DNA of 64,000 bases from Patiria pectinifera. Lineage: Eukaryota > Echinodermata > Asteroidea > Valvatida > Asterinidae. Positions 36,836 to 48,232 of this stretch are shown here, piece by piece (position 1 is the first letter of the stretch; each line of letters opens with the position of its first letter). The stretch is taken from the NCBI GenBank assembly GCA_029964075.1, contig CM057135.1:28943366-29007365 (forward strand). The letters are read 5' to 3'. The translations under genes and the position numbers were made by a program. Below the pieces are notes generated by a model that was not told the DNA's origin, made no database searches, and saw only the letters and a list, made by a program, of their open reading frames with translations.

Positions 36836-38026
36836 TTTTCCTGTTTTTAGAGCCATTATAATATCACCCTTACAAAAACCCAAGTTTATTTTAGCTTCCC
36901 TGGCCAATCACGGCATGTGCGCATCCCGTCCACCATCGCCATTATAAAAAAACCCCAAAATTTCAGTTATTTTTTTTTTATTCTTGTACATCCCCCCCCC
37001 CCAACCACTGACAAACAAAACACAGACATGTGACAATCCACCAATGATATCAAAGGTCTCATTTCATTCACTTTCAAAACAAATCTTTACATCCGATTGA
37101 CACACAAAAACTTTTAATATAACAAAAAAAAACCGATAGAAAATCCTAAATGATTATCTGAAATTATTTTTAACATTATACATGTAGTCTGTGGAGGTCA
37201 AACATAGAAGCATCTTACAAAAAAAGTTATTTTATTTGTTTGGAAGCAAGTAAGCTTGAAAATTAAAGATTTGAAGATACCAAAAATTCCGTCTAATACG
37301 AAAACTGACTTTGAGCTTTTCACACTCGCATAAATAGCACCAGGGTTCGGAAACGCTTGGCACAGCAACAACTACAGGGAATACCTGACCTCCTTGTATT
37401 TCACTTTTTTGTGAATTAATGAAGTTACTAAAAAAATAAGATAAAAGCGGGGGGATATGAACCCCCCCCCAAAAAAGAAGATATTCATGACAGATTAGGT
37501 TTCGAATATTTTAATCACTTTAACTTCAACACTCGGTATACATTGTGTTTATCCTTTTGTTGGGTTAATTATTATTAGTAACATGCATAAAAAGACATGC
37601 ACAAACACCAAAAATGTAAAAGTGCAAACTGAAATCATGCTATGAAGTAAAAAAAAATTGTAAAAACGTGCAATCAAAAACATAAAAGGATAAACACTGT
37701 AATTTGAATGCCAGTAACTTGTTTCAATCATTAAGGAGCTCTCTTAATGAAAGTGATCCCTTCAATTTCCTTTAATGTTAAAAAGGTGTCTCAATAAGGC
37801 ACATAAATTAAATGGGTGGGGGGGGGGGAGGCTTCAACTTGCCTGAAAATGTCTGTGTATAATTTCCAATAGTTCTCCATAGTTTCAAAGTTTTAAACTC
37901 GGTGTTTTTATGCTCACTTTTAAATTTTACATAGCCAAGTATTCCCTTGGGTTGTCAGTTATTCAAGAGAGAAAAATCATTTAAAATCGGAAAATTTAAA
38001 GACATCTGTCTGTCATCCATCCTGCT
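36836..38026. other. AT-rich stretch without a recognised gene
   Basis: C-, G- and A-homopolymers are present near 36990, 37460 and 37815. Otherwise I see no supported feature. Confidence 0.5.
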
Positions 38027-38133
38027 TCAAGTTCCTTGGTTTCCAATGGTGTTGGGGGCGCATCCTTGACCAGATAGAGCAACCTCTTCCTCCTTCACCG
38101 TCAGTTTCATCCAGGCTTGGTGGTCCTCATCTT
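38027..38133 (-). other. Possible minus-strand terminal exon
   Basis: An acceptor-like TGATGTTCAG precedes an open stretch reading DEDHQAWMKLTVKEEEV and continuing to a stop at 38027-38029. Another exon-like start at about 39040 also begins AAGATGAG after an AG. The family is not recognised, and no transcript evidence can be seen from sequence. Confidence 0.3.
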
Positions 38134-39220
38134 CTGAACATCACAAAGAATGCAAGTAAACTTAAGAATTAACATCTCAAAGAGGAAAACAAAATAAGGA
38201 GGGAGAATGTACTGGTAAAGGAATGCCAGATGACATGGTCCACACCGATCTCTTTCAAAGTAAACTTACCTAAGAATCAATTACAGCTGTCCAGCAAGCA
38301 GGGTCATCCATCCACATGTCTGTCCTCCCTGCTTCCTGTCCATTGGCATTTGTCAGTGATGAAGCTCATCCTCTCGGAGTAAACATCTTGAGATTCGCTT
38401 CTTTTGTTCAGGTTGTGACATCCAGAGTGCAGGATCCCTCTAGTGCAGTTGCAAAAGTTCCTGTAAAAAGACAAAACACTTCCCGGCCTAGGCTAGCTAG
38501 GGTTCATTAATGACATTTCTCCTGCTTAAATTTCTTTAGGATGCTCAATTGTTACGAGTCAAGTGGGATCTGCCATTCAAATCCTCTGCCATTATTCTGT
38601 TCTACTTATAATGCTCGCATGTTTCGCCCTCATAACTAAACAGAAAATATGAGTTTCACAATATTGACAAAATTCAAGTTGAAATTAACTGCTGGAGCTA
38701 TTTTCTCCATTTCCTATTCTTGCCAGCCGTTGCATTTTAAGTTATTGTACTCATGTGCAACTTATCTCTATTATTAAAGACAATTTACCGGACATTTTGT
38801 TGGTTATCCTCCTGTGCTCATGATACCTCAGCTTCAACTTTGATGACTTGGAGTAGGCTCGTCCTCATTGGTAGAAAATCTGGGAAGAAATAATTAAGAA
38901 ACATGATAAGGAATACACAAGCACAGTTTTGTACGAGGAAGGGCTAATGGTTGAGACAAACACCGAGGGTCATCCTCCGACCCCATCGTCCGTCCGCAGC
39001 CTCTTCATCTATCAAGGTCCCATGTCAGTACTCATCTTCTAAAATAGATAATTTATACAAAAACAAAACAAAGGGGAAACAAACTTTATTTGTGTGAAAA
39101 GCAAACTAGGGCCTATCAACATCAGGGGAGTGCTTGATCACCCAATTTGATTCTCTTTAAATTACTTACCTATTATCCTGCTTATAAAATTATACTGACC
39201 AGAAGAATCAGGAATGGCTC

Positions 39221-39313
39221 CTAGTGCGTCTGTGATGAGGTTGGGGGAGCTTCATCTTCAGCCTCTTCATCTGCCATAGCTTCGTGTTCTTTGACGAAAG
39301 CTGCAGATATTTC
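39221..39313 (-). other. Possible minus-strand exon with acidic C-terminus
   Basis: After an acceptor-like CACTTAG, one frame reads EISAAFVKEHEAMADEEAED, then EAPPTSSQTH and a stop. A donor-like AG|GTAAGT follows about 50 bp later near 39168, so this may be part of a spliced noncoding or variable transcript. The product is not recognised. Confidence 0.3.
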
Positions 39314-39612
39314 CTAAGTGAACAGAGGAACGAAAAGACTGGGCCTAGCCCAGCTATAGATTAGTGAATTATGTCTAAGGCTAACCAGTCCTGTAACCTG
39401 CCGTGATTAATGGCACAATGGAAACCAAAGGATTCTACCAATATTTACAATAACTAGGCCTACTCTATTTTATGCATTGCTGTAATGCACAGAAAGTGTA
39501 GACGCTGAGAATGACAGGTGCCTTTGAAACCGTGTACAACTCACACATTGTAAACGAACATCAGATAAATTCACATGACTTTAAGAGGACAGAAACACCA
39601 TCTTGATCCTTG

Positions 39613-40069
39613 CCGATCCTTAAATCGGACTTACATGAAACATGTGGAGGAAGAAGAGTCACACATACTCAGTTAAAAGCATCTAATAATTATGAGAAAT
39701 GATACTGATGCATGCGACAGAAAATATGTCGCATGTCTTACAAACCTCTCTTTGGAAAATGATTTCATGAATTGTACACCAAGGCAAGGTATGGGAAGTG
39801 CATATAAACTATTTTAAGCTAAGCTTCCGAACTGTTTTAAGAACATACTACTGATTCCAGTGATAAAATAATCTTTCACCGCAGCAGTGTTATTGTTGCC
39901 AACATTTTCTGCTTTTGGAACTCATGTCAAATCTTATTCCTTGCCGATGCTTGATGATCGGACTTACACAGAGGTCATAGGTAAGACTAAAAAAATGACA
40001 ACCTGGCAAACTTTTAAAGGTCCTACTATAATCATGTTTCCCTGCCAATCTTTCTAAAATCGGACTTAC
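39613..40069 (-). repeat. Three hairpins overlapping GTAAGTCCGAT donor-like words
   Basis: At 39613-39628, 39944-39961 and 40045-40063 the plus strand reads CCGAT...ATCGG (the last with one mismatch) followed by ACTTAC. On the minus strand each is GTAAGTCCGAT, an excellent splice-donor word partly inside a small stem. The sequences between them differ. Confidence 0.5.
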
Positions 40070-43000
40070 AGCAATGATGTAGAGGAATAATACAAATCAC
40101 AACTCCTGGGAATTTTGGATTTTTGAAAACTATTATACAATTCTCATTCTCACACACTTTTTTTATTATTTTTTTTTTACACATTTCGAACTTTAACAGA
40201 TTTTTTTTTTCATTAGTCATTTTAAAGGCAAACTTTTCGAAGAAAGATGCGATGCAATTTTCGTACTTTCGTAGACAAAATTCGAAGATGTAGTGTATAG
40301 TTCCATGGGAGTCAATAATTTCTTCCAATGCCGCTAAAACTTCCGTAACCGTCGCCATTTTCGGGATGATATTTTAAACGGCTGTCATTTTTGCATTAAT
40401 TTCCGTCATTTAAAATTTATCCTGCTTTTATCACAATATTTGTACCGCCGTTGCCGAATTTAGTTTTCCAATGTTTGAAACGATGATTTTTTTTCCGGTA
40501 GCCAATTTTCTAGTTGTTTCTTCGGCTACAGTTTGGATTTTTGTGGCCGCAATTTTCGTCATTTTTCGTCACTCTGATTTCGCAATTTCCGTGACCGATT
40601 TTATTTTAGATTGTAGATAAGAATATCAAGTATTATTTCTCTTAATACCGCTGTGAATTTTGTGCCGTAGGTTTCGTGTTTTAATTTTTTTGCCGCTTTG
40701 TTTGGTGTAATTTTCGTCATTTTCATAGCTGACTCGTGGGGACGGTATATCATTTCTGTGACTGTGAAGCAAAATTTAAAATTACGGTGTGATTTCGTCG
40801 TTATTTTCTGTGTTATAATTTATATTTTAGACCGATTCGATTTTCGTTTTTTTGGTCCATATCCGTAGTCAGTTGTTTCGGAGAGATACTTCAGCAGTAA
40901 AGGAAAAAGTAACACCGATTTCAAGTATTATTTGTTCCAAAACCACTGTACATTTTCACGTGATTTTCGCATTATTTTTTTCGTCAATTTTTTTTGCCGA
41001 GTCCAATTTGCCGTCGGAGAAGTATCACAGTGGAGATTGAAAAAATAACACTGATATCGAGTATCATTTTGCCGCTAAAACCTCCGTAACTGTAGCCATT
41101 TTTGGGATGATTATATTTTCAACCGCTGTCATTTTTGCCTTAATTTCCGTCATTTTAAATCTCTGCTGCTTTATTTTTTTTTACCGCCGTTTGCCGAGTT
41201 TAGATTTCCAATGGTTGAAACGATGAAGGATCTGCTACCGATGCGCCGTGGATGGTTTTTTTTTCTCATAATTTCCGTATTTTTTTTGTAGCCAACGTTT
41301 TATCAATTAGGCCTAATACCGATTTAATTTTTTTTTCGCTGCAACGTAACTGCGATTTTTGTTTGCCGTAATTTGGGTCATTTTTTGTGGCTTTGATTAC
41401 GTAATTTCCGTGACCGATTTTGAATTGAAAAATAACACCGATATCAAGTATTATTTCTCTTACTATACCGCTGTGAATTTTGTGCCGTATATGTTTCGTC
41501 GTTTTACTTTTTTTGCCGCTGTGATTTGGTGTAATTTTCATTATTTTCATAGCCGACTCGTGGGGCGTTGTGTCATTTCTGTGGCTGTGAAATAAAATTT
41601 AAAATTACCTTGCGATTTCGCCATTATTTTCTGGTTTTATTTTTTTGTTAGAGACTGATTCGATATTTTTTTCCATATCCGTAGTCAATTGTTTCGGAGA
41701 GGTACTTCAGCAGTAAAGGAAAAAGTAACACCGATTTCAAGTATTATCTCTTCCAATACCGCTATACATTTTGATGTGATTTTTGCGTTATTTTTTTCGT
41801 CAATTTTTTTTACGCTGCGTCGAATTTGCGGCCGGAGAAGTATCAGTGGAGAAAAAATAACACCATTATGAAGTATTATTTTGCCGCTAAAACTTCCTTT
41901 ACTTTCACCATTTTCAGGATTATGAATTTCAATCGCTGTCACTTTTGCCTTAATTTCCGTCATTTTAAATTTCTGCTACTGTATTATTTTTTTCACTGCC
42001 GTTTGCCGAGTTCAGATTTCCAATGGTTGAAACGATAAAGTATCTGCTACCGATGCGCCGTTGATGAGTTTTTTCTCATAGTTTCCGTAAAAAATCTCAT
42101 TTTTTTCTGTAGCCAACGTTTTAACAATTAACACCGATTTAATTTTTTTTTCGCTTACAACTTAACTGTGATTTTTGTTTGCCGTAATTTGCGTCATTTT
42201 TTTGGGAGCTTTGATTACGTAATTTCCGTGACGGATTTTGTATTGTAGAAAAAAAATAACATCGATATCAAGTATCATTTCTCTCACAACCGCTGTGAAT
42301 TTTGTGCCGCATGTTTCGTCGTTATTTTACTTTTTTGCCGCTTTGTTTTTGTGCAATTTTCGTCATTTATATAGCCGGTTCGTGGGGTCGGTGATGTGTA
42401 ACGGTGTGATTTCGACACTTTTTTTCTGTGCTTTAAGTTTCATTCAAGACTAATTCCATTTTAATTTTTTTTTCCACATCCGTATAGTCAATTTGTTTGG
42501 AGAGGTACTTCAGCAGTAAAGGAAAAAGTAACACCGATTTCAAGTATTATTTCTTCCATTACCGCTGTACATTTTGATGTAATTTTCGCATTATTTTATC
42601 GTAAAGTCGTTTTTATTCTTGCTGCGTCGAATTTTCCGTCGGAGAAGTATCACAGTGGAGACAAAAATATAAGACTGATATTTAGTATTATTTTGCCGCT
42701 ACAACTTCCGTTACCGTCGCCATTTTCGGGATGATTATCTTTTTAACCGCTGTCATTTTTGCATTAATTTTCGTCATTCAAATTTGCTCCTGCTTTATTT
42801 TATATTTTTACCGCCGTTTGCCGAGTGTAGTTTTGCAATGTTTAAAATGATGGAGTGTTTGCCACTGAAGATCCATTTTCATAATTTCCGTCATTTTCCT
42901 GTAGTGAACGTTTTCTAGGTGTTGTTTCTTTGGTTACAGTTTTGATTTTTTTTGGCCGTAATTTTCGTCGCTCTCATTTCGCAATTTCCGTTACCGATTT

Positions 43001-43560
43001 TGTTTTAGATTGTAGATAAGAAAAATAACACCGACATCAAGTATTATTTCTGTCACTACCGCTGTGAATTTTGTGCCGTATATGTTTCGTCGTTTTACTT
43101 TTTTGCCGCTTTGATTTGGTGCAATTTTCGTCATTTTCATAGCCGACGACTCGAGGGGGAGGTGTGCCGTTTCTGTAAAATAACATTAAAATTACGATGT
43201 GATTTTGCCGTTATATTCTTTGCTTTAATTATTATTTAAGACCGATTCGTTTTTTAAATATTTTTTTCATATCCGTAATCAGTTGTTTCGGAGAGGTTCT
43301 TCAGCAGTAAAGGAAAAAGTAACACCGATTTCAAGTATTATTTTTTTTTCCAAAACCGCTGTACATTTGACGTAATTTTTTGCATTATTTTTTCGTCTAG
43401 TTGTTTTTCTTTTTTTGCTGCGTCGAATTTATCGTTGGAGAAGTATCGCAGTGGAGAAAAAAATAACACTGATATCAAGTATTATTTCTTTCAACGTCTG
43501 CTTTGTTTTTTTTGCTGTACGATTTGTCGTTTTCGTAGCCGCAACGATCAAGTTGTATAA
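40040..43560. repeat. 3.4-kb array of about 800-bp units rich in TTCCGT/GCCGT words
   Basis: The marker GAGGTACTTCAGCAGTAAAG recurs at about 40881, 41697, 42499 and 43291 (offsets about 816, 802 and 792). Two further markers, CCGCTGTGAATTTTGTGCCG and CGCTGTCATTTTTGC, recur at the same phase. Units are diverged, T-rich on the plus strand and internally built of many CCGTCATTTT-like words. Open frames here are short, and those starting MATVTEV or MTEIKAK on the minus strand are pieces of the repeat. No transposon domain is seen. Confidence 0.8.
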
Positions 43561-44330
43561 AACAAAACAACGTTCGCAAAAGTACAACACTGGCAGAGAA
43601 ATAAACTAGGGTAAAGGTCACACAGCACCGACAGTAATCCATACAAAAACCATCAAATTATATGAACATTTGTTTGCTTACATGCAATATAAAAAAAATG
43701 AATATAAAATACTCATCTCCACACTTTTGCCACCTAAAACGTTTTCTCTGCAATAAACCTCTTTTCGAAATAATATCTTAACACAGTTTTAAGAACAGAA
43801 ATTCAATGTGGGACGGCCACGAGGGCTTAATAAATCACCGTTTGATGAGTTAATGCATACTTAAAATCTCCTCCACCAAAAAATTAACATTTTATGCAAT
43901 TATAGTTAACCAAATTTATGATGTTTTGATCAATTAATATGATCGCTAAACTGTTCTTAACTCATTTGTACCCTCCACTATAACATTGATACATCTAGAA
44001 ATCCGGCGCTTTTACAAATGACGTAAATCCAAGATTTGATGTATTTTCTGTCTGCTCCCAAAACAACGTTTTACAGGCGTCACCTTTACAGGGAACTCCT
44101 TCAGGACTTAATGACTATAAGCTACAAATAATGATACATGTACATAGATTGTCTCTTTATCTCTATTTTGATGAATGGCTTCTCCAGTGTTTACTTTGAG
44201 GATTATTTTAATACTTTGTAACTTAGCCTACTAAATGCAGAAGTCTCTCGTGTCCTCTGCAGGACGGTTCCACTTTGAAATCGGCACAACTAAATAATAT
44301 ATATACACCGAGAGAATATCCCTTATAAGC

Positions 44331-44919
44331 GACATTGCGCGAGGCATTGTCACTGTCCTGAAGTTTGCCTTTCATCTATTGTTGCTGACAAAGGACCAGC
44401 CAATGTCGCTTTTGACTCTTATTTCCTCTTGAACATTTTATACAATTATAAATAAATTAAATCATTGCTACTTTTACTGAAGCTGTCATCTAGTCCTGGG
44501 GACAAAGTACTAGCCAATGTCCATGTTTATGTCTCCATGTATTTAACTTATACTTTCAATTATCTAATGGACAACGCACCAGGCATTGTCATTCTTTTAT
44601 TCACACTCTTATCAATAATTTTTTGTTTCCAGTTTGGCGGACAAAGTACCAGCCGATGTCCGAATTGATGGCTTTTTAACGACATTAATTTTGTTTGCTT
44701 TTTAACATTTTATACAATTATAAGAAATGTACTCGTCACTAATGGACAACGCGCCAGGCATTGTATTTTTTCCCTGCAGTTTTCTTCTTTCCAATCCGGC
44801 GGACAAAGGACCAGCCAATGTCCATATTGATGACTTACATTTTATGAATCTTGTTTACTCAACATTTTATACAATCAAAAGAAAGATTGTCGATCATGGA
44901 CGACACACCAGGCACTGCC
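44331..44919. repeat. Eight short stem-loop repeats of two alternating types
   Basis: Type A (GACAACGCACCAGGCATTGT plus C) occurs at 44331, 44570, 44745 and 44899; type B (GGACAAAGGACCAGCCAATG plus TCC) at 44387, 44500, 44639 and 44801. Each has 4-5 complementary bases at its ends (GACAA/TTGTC or GGACA/TGTCC) around a conserved ACCAG(G/C) centre. Surrounding TTTTATACAATTATAA words also recur. Confidence 0.7.
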
Positions 44920-45095
44920 AATTTCCAAAGTTACTTTTACTGATGTGCTCATCCCCAATTTTTGAATTAATTAATCTTGAAATTACAAGTGTAAATTTGT
45001 GATAGTATTTTGTTTAATTATTCAAGGCAATAGTTGGAGATATACAGTTTCACTGGAATGCTACCCTTTACTGTAGGGAGATAAACTAATACTTC

Positions 45096-45726
45096 CACGT
45101 GCGAGCACGATGCCACTGCACGTATCTGACAAAATGCTTTTGATAATTAACAATTAACTAAATTGAATTCTACTCCTTGTCAAAATGGCTCGCTACCCTA
45201 CGAGTAAAATTAGACATCTAAACTTGATATAGTAAGGAAAAAAGAACATTTGTCAAACACCAAGTAAATTTATAAGGAGTTCTCTGTTTCTGACGACAAA
45301 TTCAAAGTTCTTCACATGAATTTACCCCAAGCAACTTTTCTTTAGCCCCGAAATAAAGTGTTTACCAGGTCAGCAGCCATCAAACACCTGGCGAATTGAC
45401 GCATTCCAAAGTCTTTTATGAAAATCAAACCTCCCTGGGATTAATGACTTATAGCCACGCCTAATACTGTTTCAATTCCGCGCGCGAACACAATGTCGCT
45501 AATCTGAAGAATTCCTATGCAAATACTCGTGGCTAGAAACTAGGGCACAATAAAATGTCGCAACGCCCACTTTTTTTCACGTGCGAACACAATGTCACTG
45601 CACGTGTCTGACGAAATCCTATGCAAAATCCTTGCATAGTTTTCAACTTGTCACTTATTGGATAATGAACCCGTAGCAACGCCCACAGTTATATTTCCAC
45701 GTGCGAACACAATGTCACTGCATTGC
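45096..45726. repeat. CACGTGC...GCACGTG stem-loop repeats
   Basis: The word CACGTGCGAACACAATGTCA with CTGCACGTG after it occurs at 45578-45606, with close variants at 45096-45124 and 45698-45726 and a shorter one at 45479-45500. The ends form a 7-bp stem in the best copy. ACAATGTC links it to the stem-loops just upstream. Confidence 0.6.
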
Positions 45727-46432
45727 ACCCGAGAGACGGATTCCGATGCAAATTAACTTGCAGAGGACTGAAGAAACGGCTATTGATACAACGAGCTTAG
45801 TTCACATTCCAAAAAATAACACAGGAAAATGGCCGTCTCTAAACCGTGTTTTTGTATAATATATAATTTCAAACATTATTAACACCAACTAAAAACAATA
45901 TAGGGCCTATAGGAAAATTGACAATATTGACATTAAAATGTGTCCAACTTGAAGCTTAATGTATTTCTCCCCAAAGAGAATCACATCTCGGTTGGTGTAT
46001 ACATCATGTACAAAGGGGTCACTTTCACAGAAAAGTTGTCATGATTTATATTTCACAACAGGTAGAATAAGCAAAGTTTCACTCACCTCTGCTCTTGTGT
46101 TGTGACAGACTTACTGAAGCCGACAATTCCCGATCAAATTTAACATCCAAGCTTGAGCAGCACAACCTCAAAAATTGTGACAAGATGAGTTTATACAAAA
46201 GTTCACAATACGCGGCCATTTTTCACCAGTTCATACATTTTGAGTTCAAGTTCCAAATGGAAAGAGCCGCAAGCTCATACATGGGCCTACTAAAGCTCAT
46301 TCAGTCAAGTGTTCCGTCAAATTTTAGTTCAGTTTTTATGTTAAAGTTGAACACAAGGTGACCATGGACTAATTCTTGAAGGCAAAGTGGTTCTTGGTAC
46401 GTTTCCAAATGTGGCGACTCACCAGGCCTGTC

Positions 46433-46560
46433 AACTCAACGAGTCTCCGATGGGAGGTGCCGATGCCATGGTGGAGCTGGCAGCAGTACGGTCGGTGATG
46501 AGGTCTCGGTACCACCTGGAGTCAATACTTTCGCGAAAAGTTGGTTTGTAGCACAAATTT
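46433..46560 (-). other. Possible first exon of a minus-strand transcript
   Basis: A GC-richer stretch ends on the minus strand at CAGGCCTG|GTGAGTCG, a strong donor. Downstream on the same strand, another donor (AGCAGAG|GTGAGT) lies at 46086. A short open frame ending ASAPPIGDSLS is present. With the exon-like pieces at 38-39 kb this could mark a spliced gene across the repeat arrays, but nothing proves it. Confidence 0.25.
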
Positions 46561-46599
46561 CCACTCGCTGGGCTGCAGTGGAAGACCACTCAGTTAATG

Positions 46600-48232
46600 A
46601 AACCCCTGTGCGACGGAGGGTACAATTTGAATGTAAAAAGAGCTAAAATTGTGCACGCAAACGGAAGAGCAAAATGGCAACGGTCCTTTCTCTGTGAAAT
46701 TCAGCTGCGGAGTACGCGAGATCTGAGTGAAAAGGCAGGAAGGTTTACTTTGCACGCGTATCGTGGCTATTTGGTTTGATCACCCTGATCGTATTTCTCC
46801 GCTCCACCGTTTCCGTGATTTTCTGCCTTGAAAATTCATAATTATTTAAAACTAAGATATGTACATAAATTTTAACAGTATAAATGTTAAAAACAAATTA
46901 GTGAAACTCTTCAAATTTCCAGCGAAATAAGTTCAATCACACTCAAGGCCCTACTTTTTATAAATAAGCATCAGACGATAGACGATGAATGACGTCATCC
47001 TAATGGGCTATAACAATTGGTCAGAAGTGTGAGGGTGACCGCGGCAGGGTAATCCGATCAACTTGATTGGATTAAAACAATTGCTCATTTAAATAAAGTT
47101 TGGCAGACGAAAACAAGCGACAGACTTCACATTTTTGGCGGGTGGAAAATTTGACCTGCACTAAACCGGTTCGAACTGACAGTTCCTTAGACTTACTCAG
47201 TCGCATCATTGTCCAAATCTTCTGGCTTTGTTGTTTTTAGTGCAAAAGAAACTACGTGATACGTTAAATATCACGACTGCCACAAAGAGTCAAGATAATA
47301 ATAAATATTACTTTATTCTTTACTAGCATACTTTTTTTGGCAAAGACCAAAACTTGAGGAACAGACGTGAAAATGAGGGGACAGTTTCCATGTTGCCTGT
47401 AAACTGTTGATACATTTTATTACTGTACATATGTTAACGGTCTGCAGTTGTAATAATGTCAAATTGTAAATAATGTACAATGGCTAGAAAAAAAAATATC
47501 AAGAATTTAGTTTTCAACATGATGTAGGCCTACGCTCATTGGTCTTTCACCTCAGCAGAATATTGAAGCAAAAAATCAAATGATCGAGGACCAGTCACAA
47601 GCTGCTATAACCACCTGCCATTTTGGTTGGTACGGTAACCAGTTTCAGCTTAGCAAATATTTGTGCTTAGGGGTTCCATGAGAATGACCAATGCATGGCA
47701 AAAGAACAACTATCAACATTTCATGCCAAAGTTGTGCACAGACAACAATCGACCTTGTAAGTCCACGTTCACTATTTTATGTGAAAGTCTTGGTACCAAA
47801 CACTGACTAGTCTGGTCACAGACTCCCGCTTTTGAATTTACCTAATTGTTATCTGCACGATCGATTGAACGGAAGCTGAGGTCAACTTTCTTTATTTCAT
47901 AAAAGTCATCAATTCGCAATATTTTCAATATTTTGTGAATTTAAGTGTTTTCTTTTCTTTCAAAGCACCCATTTAACATGTGCTTGTAACTACACCAAAT
48001 AGACCCACTATATATTATGCAAACTGCATTAGATGCTTAAACAATATATTGGAGAATTTATATTGGCAATATAACAGAATAGTTGGTAACTAGCCATGCA
48101 CATGATGCTTTACACTAATGTTTGTATTTGCTAAAAAGCAATACATGATTGACAAATAAATGCCTCGTGAAGCCTTGTTTTAACAAATGTTAAGGACTAA
48201 AGATTTACATATAAAAACAAAACACTTCAACA
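46600..48232. other. VPS36 3' flank without a recognised gene
   Basis: No coding exon is recognisable here. A TTTATT (minus-strand AATAAA) at 47891-47896, about 340 bp past the VPS36 stop, is a candidate polyadenylation signal. Confidence 0.45.

Noticed and set aside
40032-40358. Minus-strand open frame beginning MATVTEVLAALEEI
   Set aside because: The same start is seen, broken, in the other 800-bp units, so it is repeat sequence rather than a conserved gene.
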